Shown here piece by piece: positions 1 to 8,770 of a stretch of 8,770 nt of DNA. The notes beneath the pieces were generated by a model. That model did not search any database and was not told the origin of the DNA. It saw only the letters and a program-made list of their open reading frames with translations. A program made the position numbers and the translations under genes. Source of the DNA: an uncultured Pyrinomonas sp. (GTDB taxonomy: Bacteria > Acidobacteriota > Blastocatellia > Pyrinomonadales > Pyrinomonadaceae); NCBI GenBank assembly GCA_937135995.1, contig CAKZOF010000318.1, forward strand, positions 1 to 8,770, in the 5' to 3' direction. Position 1 is the stretch's first letter; every line of letters begins with the position of its first letter.

Positions 1-1059
1 CTCGCCGTCGGAGCCGATCTGAAAAATTCCATCACGCTCGTCGTGCGCGGACAGGCCATCGTCAGCCAGCACATCGGCGACCTCGACCATTTCGCCGCCC
101 GCCGCGCTTTCGCTGAGACGATACGCGATCTGTGCGCGCTCTACGAGGTGGACGAACGCGATCTGGTGATCGCGCACGATGCGCATCCGCAGTATTTTTC
201 GACCGAATACGCCGTCGGTCGCGCAATCACTAGGATCGCCGTGCAGCATCATCGCGCGCACGTCGCGAGCGTGCTGGCCGAGCGCGAAGCGTGGGAGACG
301 CGCGTCATCGGTTTCGCGTTCGACGGCACAGGCTACGGCGATGACGGCGCCATTTGGGGCGGCGAGATCTTCGTCGGAAGCCTGCGCGAAGGTTTCAAGA
401 GGGTCGCCCATTTACGCGCGGCGTCGCTGCCAGGCGGCGATGCCGCCGCTCGCTGGCCCAGCCAGGCTGCCGCCGGTTTCCTCGCCCCGTTCGACGACGC
501 AATGCTTTCACCTCTCAGCGATCAGCTCGGACGCAGATTCGCTCTCGCGTTGAGTTTGGCGCGAAAGAACGTGCGCTCCTTCCCGACAACATCTATGGGA
601 CGCCTCTTCGATGCGGTGGCCGCCGTGCTCGGGTTCACGCGCGAGACGAGCTTCGAAGCGCAGGCGGCGATGTGGCTCGAATACATAGCACGTCAAAGCC
701 CTTCAGTTCCACCCTACTCTTTCCCTTTCACGGGCGAAGAATTGGACCATCGCCCGCTCCTTTCAAACGTCATCGCCGACTGGCGGCGCGGTCGCCCCGT
801 GCCGGAGATCGCGCGCGCTTTTCACGCGAGCGTCGCACACGCGGTCGCAGAAGCGAGCCTTGCGCTCTCCGCAGAATTCGGCACGAAGACGATCGTTCTC
901 TCCGGCGGCGTCTTTCAAAACTCCCTACTGCTCGAAGAGATCGCCGTGCGGCTCGACCCATGCGCGGGACTAAAGGTCTGGTGCAATCGAGAGGTTGCGC
1001 CGAACGACGGTGGCACGAGCCTCGGGCAAGCGGCGATCGCTGCTTTTTCCATTATTTAA
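1..1059 (+). CDS. hypF: HypF carbamoyltransferase, C-terminal part (5' end outside window)
   Basis: HypF uses carbamoyl phosphate and ATP to make carbamoyl-adenylate and transfers the carbamoyl group to the C-terminal cysteine of HypE. This supplies the CN ligands of the [NiFe]-hydrogenase active site in the cytoplasm. The frame is open from base 1, and the first residues (LAVGADLKNS) already match the family, so the GTG at 43 is not the real start. The 352 residues present are roughly the last half of a protein usually about 750-800 residues long; the acylphosphatase and zinc-finger/YrdC-like parts lie upstream. What is visible is the Kae1-like domain: the metal-binding QHHRAH motif (residues 82-87 of this fragment), DGTGYGDDGAIWGGE (from 108), SMGRLFDAVAAVLG, SGGVFQN (from 301) and NDGGTSLGQAA near the end. 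The frame stops at TAA 1057-1059 with no damage visible. It implies a [NiFe]-hydrogenase elsewhere in the genome. Family assignment is very secure. Confidence 0.95.
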   Translation, partial: LAVGADLKNSITLVVRGQAIVSQHIGDLDHFAARRAFAETIRDLCALYEVDERDLVIAHDAHPQYFSTEYAVGRAITRIAVQHHRAHVASVLAEREAWETRVIGFAFDGTGYGDDGAIWGGEIFVGSLREGFKRVAHLRAASLPGGDAAARWPSQAAAGFLAPFDDAMLSPLSDQLGRRFALALSLARKNVRSFPTTSMGRLFDAVAAVLGFTRETSFEAQAAMWLEYIARQSPSVPPYSFPFTGEELDHRPLLSNVIADWRRGRPVPEIARAFHASVAHAVAEASLALSAEFGTKTIVLSGGVFQNSLLLEEIAVRLDPCAGLKVWCNREVAPNDGGTSLGQAAIAAFSII

Positions 1060-1335
1060 AAATCTTATAAAAAGTCTTCTCAACTAAGCGATGTAAATGG
1101 GCTAGGTCGAGATCAATCGCCTTGCTGCGTCTCTTCGTCAGATGCGGATTGAGCGAGCAAGCGAAGCCTCTTGCGGCTGATCCGAGCACGCGCCTTACGA
1201 CCATCGCAAGTAAATTTAAATTATTAATGAGATTATACCTCGGCTCGTTGTTATCATGATGGCTTCTATTCACCTCGGGCGACGCTCTTTGGGCAGGGAA
1301 AGAGGAGTTTTCACAGAAGTTGGGTAGCAGCGACC
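1060..1335. other. hypF-gltB spacer, no gene recognised
   Basis: These 276 bases separate the hypF stop from the gltB start and are clearly poorer in GC than the flanking genes, most of all at 1211-1240. I see no hairpin followed by a T-run that would end the hypF transcript. The clearest small inverted repeat is GCAAG 1157-1161 with CTTGC 1170-1174, only five pairs. A purine-rich AGAGGAG at 1301-1307 looks like a Shine-Dalgarno sequence but lies 28 bases before the gltB ATG. The spacer probably carries the gltB promoter and leader. No known riboswitch was recognised. Confidence 0.5.
1211..1257 (+). promoter_or_regulatory. AT-rich candidate promoter region for gltBD
   Basis: Bases 1211-1240 contain 26 A or T out of 30, in a window that is otherwise about 60% GC. 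Two possible -10 elements lie here, TATACC (1234-1239) and TATCAT (1252-1257, five of six matches to TATAAT). Neither has a good -35 hexamer at the usual spacing. The position, 80-125 bases before gltB, suits a promoter, but the exact element is not resolved and a sigma-54 site was not found. Confidence 0.25.
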
Positions 1336-5868
<4,533 letters not shown>

Positions 5869-5883
5869 ATGTCGAAGCGACAC

Positions 5884-5921
5884 TGCGCCGCTTAAGCGAA
5901 GCGGCGGCGCAATCTAATTTT
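5884..5921 (+). promoter_or_regulatory. Hairpin between gltB and gltD
   Basis: TGCGCCGC (5884-5891) can pair with GCGGCGCA (5904-5911), an 8-base-pair GC-rich stem with a 12-base loop. An alternative fold pairs GCCGCTT (5887-5893) with AAGCGGC (5899-5905) around a 5-base loop. A short T-run (TTTT, 5918-5921) follows seven to ten bases later. This is too weak and too distant from the stem for a confident intrinsic terminator. It could slow read-through or protect the upstream message, shifting the gltB to gltD ratio. The structure is visible; the role is inferred. Confidence 0.35.
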
Positions 5922-5934
5922 GGGCAAGCGTGTC

Positions 5935-5938
5935 GAGG
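5935..5938 (+). promoter_or_regulatory. Ribosome binding site deciding the gltD start
   Basis: GAGG sits five bases before the ATG at 5944. The in-frame TTG at 5920, which would add eight residues, has no purine-rich sequence before it and sits at the foot of the hairpin. The ATG also yields [13 protein letters not shown], the usual beginning of GltD proteins. I therefore place the start at 5944. Confidence 0.6.
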
Positions 5939-5943
5939 TGAAG

Positions 5944-7416
5944 ATGGCAGATCCGAAAGGTTTTTTGAAGTACGAGCGAGAGAACGCGCCGCGTCGCCCG
6001 GTCGAAGAGCGCAAGCGCGATTGGCGCGAAGTCTATCTGCCGATGGAACCAGAACGGTTACAACGGCAAGCGGCGCGCTGCATGGATTGCGGAATCCCTT
6101 TCTGCCATCAAGGCTGCCCGCTGGGCAACATCATCCCCGATTGGAACGACCTCGTCCGTCGCGGCAGATGGGAAGAGGCGCTGGCGCGCCTTCACGCGAC
6201 CAACAATTTCCCTGAATTTACGGGCCGCCTGTGTCCTGCGCCGTGCGAAGCGGCCTGCGTGCTCGGCATCAACCAGCCGCCGGTGACGATCAAACAGATC
6301 GAGCAGCAGATCATCGATTATGCCTTCGAGCGCGGTTGGGTGCGGCCCGAACCGCCCGAAGTGCGCACCGGCAAGCACGTCGCGGTCATCGGCTCCGGTC
6401 CGGCGGGGCTCGCTTGCGCGCAGCAGTTGAATCGCGCGGGCCACTGGGTCACGGTCTTCGAGCGCGCGGATCGCATCGGCGGATTGCTCCGCTACGGCAT
6501 TCCGGATTTCAAAATGGAGAAGCAGGTGCTCGACCGGCGCCTTGAGTTGATGGAGGCCGAAGGCGTCGTCTTCAAACCGGGTGTCGAGGTCGGCGTAGAC
6601 ATCACGGCGGAAGAGCTGCTCGCGCGCTTCGATGCCGTGTGTCTTGCCATCGGCGCGACGGTCCCACGCGATCTTCCCGTTCCGGGGCGCGAGCTTCGAG
6701 GCATCCATTTCGCGATGGACTACCTGACACAGCAGAACCGCATCAACGCCGGCGATCACATCCCGCCCGAAGAGCGCATCACGGCTGAAGGCAAGCGCGT
6801 GGCGATCATCGGTGGCGGCGACACGGGCGCAGATTGCCTGGGCACAGCCCATCGTCAAGGCGCAGTGGAAGTCTATCAGATCGAGCTTCTGCCTCGACCG
6901 CCGCGCGAAAGAGACAGGACCATGCCGTGGCCCACCTATCCGATGATCCTGCGTACTTCGGCGGCGCACGAGGAAGGCGGCGTGCGCGAGTGGAGCATCA
7001 GCACCAAAAGGTTCGAAGGCGACCAACGCGGCAATGTCCGCAGGCTTCATGCCGTGCGCCTCGAATGGGACGAGAACCGGCGCATGCATGAGATCCCGGG
7101 CTCTGAATTTTCGCTCGAAGTCGAACTGGTGCTGCTGGCGATGGGCTTTCTCCACCCGCAACAGACCGGATTGCTGGACCAGTTAGGAGTGGAGCGCGAC
7201 GCGCGCGGCAACGTGAGGACCGAAAATTACGCGACCAGCGTCCCGGGCGTTTTCGCTTGCGGCGATGCACGGCGCGGGCAATCGCTGATCGTGTGGGCGA
7301 TCGCCGAGGGGCGCGAGTGCGCCTACCACATCGATCGTCATTTGACTGGCGCTTCCGCTCTATCGCTTGCCGGAGCGAAGAAGCTCTTCCACGCGCAGCG
7401 GTCGTGTGCGGCGTGA
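5944..7416 (+). CDS. gltD: Glutamate synthase (NADPH) small (beta) subunit
   Basis: GltD oxidises NADPH on FAD and passes electrons through Fe-S clusters to GltB, with which it forms the cytoplasmic holoenzyme. The 490 residues from ATG 5944 fit the family (about 470-500). The N-terminal Fe-S domain has Cys46, Cys49, Cys54 and Cys58 ([13 protein letters not shown]) and Cys97, Cys101 and Cys105 (CPAPCEAAC). The FAD-binding GSGPAG lies at 150-155, followed by [18 protein letters not shown]. The NADPH-binding GGGDTG lies at 290-295. The C-terminal FAD contact [19 protein letters not shown] surrounds Asp441. After the family's usual end (about DRHLTG) there are some 18 further residues rich in Ala, Ser and Lys, of unclear meaning. 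The gene follows gltB in an operon and ends 95 bases before a converging minus-strand frame. A TTG at 5920 is the alternative start. NADPH rather than NADH use is inferred from the two-gene bacterial arrangement. Confidence 0.97.
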   Translation: MADPKGFLKYERENAPRRPVEERKRDWREVYLPMEPERLQRQAARCMDCGIPFCHQGCPLGNIIPDWNDLVRRGRWEEALARLHATNNFPEFTGRLCPAPCEAACVLGINQPPVTIKQIEQQIIDYAFERGWVRPEPPEVRTGKHVAVIGSGPAGLACAQQLNRAGHWVTVFERADRIGGLLRYGIPDFKMEKQVLDRRLELMEAEGVVFKPGVEVGVDITAEELLARFDAVCLAIGATVPRDLPVPGRELRGIHFAMDYLTQQNRINAGDHIPPEERITAEGKRVAIIGGGDTGADCLGTAHRQGAVEVYQIELLPRPPRERDRTMPWPTYPMILRTSAAHEEGGVREWSISTKRFEGDQRGNVRRLHAVRLEWDENRRMHEIPGSEFSLEVELVLLAMGFLHPQQTGLLDQLGVERDARGNVRTENYATSVPGVFACGDARRGQSLIVWAIAEGRECAYHIDRHLTGASALSLAGAKKLFHAQRSCAA

Positions 7417-7511
7417 CCTTCCGCGTGATGAACCGCTCGCACGACCGCGGCTTCGTTTCGCGTTTGATGGGAGGGCCAGCGCTGCGGGCATTGTCTTGGC
7501 CATCTGAAGCG

Positions 7512-8768
7512 TCAAGCACTCTCCAGTTCAGCGCGCGCGATCGATAGCAGTGCTTCGGCGCGCGGCGCTTCGCCCGTCAGGCTGCGGGCCAGTTCGATCG
7601 CGCGGTTCAAGTCCTCGCGCGCCAATTGCGCAAAGAGCGGCGTTAGACTCATTTCGTCCGCGTTGAAACTGGTGAACATGACGGACTCCGCCGAGGCCAC
7701 GCTCGTCATCATGGTGGTTTCGTTGTCGAAGTCAGTCGCAGCGTTCACCGCCTTCACCGCTTCGCTCGCCACTTCCCACGCGCGCGTTTGATCCAGTTTA
7801 GCGAAACGCGTCGCCACGGCAAGAAGCGCTCGCGCTCGGTCCGGGTCGCTGCGTTCCATGCGTCGCGCTTGCGCCAGCGCCTCTTCCAATAGTTCGATGG
7901 CGCGGCCACGGTCTTGGTCAGTCAGAAGCGCCGCCACCTGTCCGTAGAAGACCACGCGTTGCAGCGGCGCGACTTCGCTCGTGCGTAACAAGCGCAGAGC
8001 ATCATCGGCTCTCTTCTTGTTGATCATGAAACGGACGAGCGAAAAGTCGATGAAGGCGCGAGCGCGCTGGCGTGTGTTGTCGTCGCCGATCCGGGCGACG
8101 ACATCGCGCGCGCGTTCGTCGCCCTCGGAAGCGGCTACGTTGGCGGCCTGGACGTAGATGCTGTCGCGCTTCTGGGCTGCTGGCTCGCGCTCGGCGCGGT
8201 CGAGGATCTGGTTCAGCTCGCGCGAGATCGAGGGCGCCGAGCCGCCGTACTGCGTGGGCAGCCGCCCGAGTGCGGCGTTCAGCTCGTTGCGCAGCCGCGT
8301 GACGTTGACGCCCACCTTCTGCAGCACGGGCACGACGATGCCCTCCTCCTGGGCGAGCAGCGCGGCGATCGGCAGGATCGCGATCACCGGCACGTCGCTG
8401 ATGTTGTAGCCCTTGTAGAGGATCTCCAGCGCGTCGCGGTTGTGGCCGATCTCGACCACCAGCACGCCGCCCGGGTTCAGGTGCGCCTTGGCCTGCGCCA
8501 GGATCCGCCGCGTCGCGTCCAGCCCGTCCTCGCCCGAGCCCAGCGCCAGCGCCGGTTCGGCGCGGTACTCCGGCGGCAGCGCGGCGACCGATTCGGCATT
8601 GACATAGGGCGGGTTGCTGAGGATGACGTCGTAGGTGCGCCCCGCGAGCCCCGCGAACAGATCCGACTCGATCAGCGCGATGCGGTCGCCGAGCCCGTAG
8701 TCGGCGACGTTCTTTGCCGCGACGTCGAGTGCGTCCCGCGAAAGATCGACAGCGTCGACCTGGGCGTG
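7512..8768 (-). CDS. Mosaic open frame: helical-repeat protein of unknown function joined to foreign N-terminal segments (partial)
   Basis: One frame is open from the right edge to TGA at 7512-7514. Its only in-frame start codon is GTG at 8463-8465 (317 residues), but that codon lies inside a methyltransferase motif and is unlikely to be a real start. The coherent part is roughly 7512-8183, about 220 residues ending in ARAELESA. It is almost entirely alpha-helical by eye, with repeated Ala/Leu/Arg-rich helices such as GRAIELLEEALAQARRM, RARALLAVATRFAKLD, AWEVASEAVKAVNAA and NRAIELARSLTGEAPRAEAL, in the style of a TPR-like solenoid. I saw no catalytic motif. From memory it resembles uncharacterised proteins of Acidobacteriota, which normally have a longer N-terminal part and may be secreted; here that part is replaced. 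Upstream in the same frame lie a ClpB piece and a PrmB piece, annotated separately. The function is unknown; the join is probably artefactual or a remnant. Confidence 0.6.
   Translation of the reverse strand, partial: HAQVDAVDLSRDALDVAAKNVADYGLGDRIALIESDLFAGLAGRTYDVILSNPPYVNAESVAALPPEYRAEPALALGSGEDGLDATRRILAQAKAHLNPGGVLVVEIGHNRDALEILYKGYNISDVPVIAILPIAALLAQEEGIVVPVLQKVGVNVTRLRNELNAALGRLPTQYGGSAPSISRELNQILDRAEREPAAQKRDSIYVQAANVAASEGDERARDVVARIGDDNTRQRARAFIDFSLVRFMINKKRADDALRLLRTSEVAPLQRVVFYGQVAALLTDQDRGRAIELLEEALAQARRMERSDPDRARALLAVATRFAKLDQTRAWEVASEAVKAVNAATDFDNETTMMTSVASAESVMFTSFNADEMSLTPLFAQLAREDLNRAIELARSLTGEAPRAEALLSIARAELESA
8184..8366 (-). pseudogene. clpB: ClpB N-terminal domain fragment within the mosaic frame
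   Basis: About 61 residues match the N-terminal (Clp N) domain of the disaggregase ClpB. Visible pieces are AALLAQEEGIVVPVLQKVGV, the spacing residues of the second helix (VTRLRNELNAALGRLP) and SRELNQILDRAERE. The fragment lacks the first helix of the domain and everything after the first half of the N domain, including both AAA+ modules, so it cannot act as a chaperone. It joins an unplaced linker on its N-terminal side, and at about 8184 it runs into the helical-repeat protein. ClpB membership is judged from motif memory. The exact borders are uncertain by several residues because RAERE could belong to either side. Confidence 0.65.
8424..8768 (-). pseudogene. prmB: PrmB/HemK-type N5-glutamine methyltransferase fragment (N-terminal side outside window)
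   Basis: The fragment begins within the SAM-binding fold (VDAVDLSRDALDVAAKN) and contains the catalytic NPPY tetrad (8604-8615), which holds the substrate glutamine. It then reads LPPEYRAEPALAL, GSGEDGLDATRRIL and GGVLVVEIGHNRDALE. The LPPEYRxEPALAL stretch favours PrmB (methylation of ribosomal protein L3) over the release-factor enzyme PrmC, though PrmC is the close alternative. After DALE the usual C-terminal strand pair is missing, and the frame turns into unrelated sequence at about 8423. The rest of the gene, if present, lies beyond the window. GC content counted by hand over 8461-8760 is about 71%, higher than in gltB. Confidence 0.7.
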
Positions 8769-8770
8769 GG

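Noticed and set aside
1060..1335. Riboswitch or tRNA in the gltB leader
   Set aside because: No cloverleaf and no long conserved paired elements were found; the only small repeat is a 5-bp stem, and known glutamine riboswitches are mainly cyanobacterial.
6058..7161. Long antisense open frame (367 codons) inside gltD
   Set aside because: Opposite conserved GltD motifs, with low-complexity Arg/His/Ala composition typical of shadows.
7417..7511. Possible terminator between gltD and the converging frame (GGCCA 7474-7478 with TGGCC 7497-7501)
   Set aside because: Only five base pairs around an 18-base loop, with no T-run on either side; not enough to call.
7512..8768. A genuine new fusion enzyme combining methyltransferase and chaperone domains
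   Set aside because: Both foreign domains are cut within their folds (PrmB lacks its C-terminal strands, ClpB lacks its first helix and all AAA+ parts), so a functional fusion is unlikely.

Overview
The window shows a chromosomal segment of a moderately GC-rich bacterium, with no sign of a plasmid, phage or transposon. From left to right it holds the 3' end of hypF (maturation of [NiFe]-hydrogenase), a 276-base AT-richer spacer, and the complete gltB-gltD pair encoding NADPH-type glutamate synthase, all on the plus strand. A minus-strand reading frame then converges on gltD and runs off the right edge. I suspect Acidobacteriota, perhaps Blastocatellia, because the main part of the minus-strand frame resembles helical-repeat proteins I associate with that group. 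This is a memory-based impression, not a search result.

Metabolic core (1-7416): HypF makes and transfers the carbamoyl group that becomes the cyanide ligands of [NiFe]-hydrogenase. GltB and GltD together reductively transfer the glutamine amide to 2-oxoglutarate, giving two glutamates. The gltB and gltD frames are intact, full length and carry the expected catalytic and Fe-S ligand residues. hypF is separated from gltB by a long spacer and is probably not in the same transcription unit. gltB and gltD are 75 bases apart, with a small hairpin between them, and are almost certainly one operon.

Right end (7512-8768, minus strand): this is the odd part. One uninterrupted frame reads, in protein order, as the C-terminal half of a PrmB-type N5-glutamine methyltransferase, a short linker I cannot place, about 60 residues of a ClpB N-terminal domain, and then about 220 residues of a helical-repeat protein of unknown function. 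The first pieces belong to unrelated families, each cut internally. The outer 600 bases are also richer in GC and in G/C-ending codons than gltBD. The simplest explanation is a chimera made by assembly or amplification, or a set of joined gene remnants, rather than a new multidomain protein. The rest of the window looks ordinary.

I saw no CRISPR array, tRNA, rRNA, insertion sequence or convincing riboswitch.
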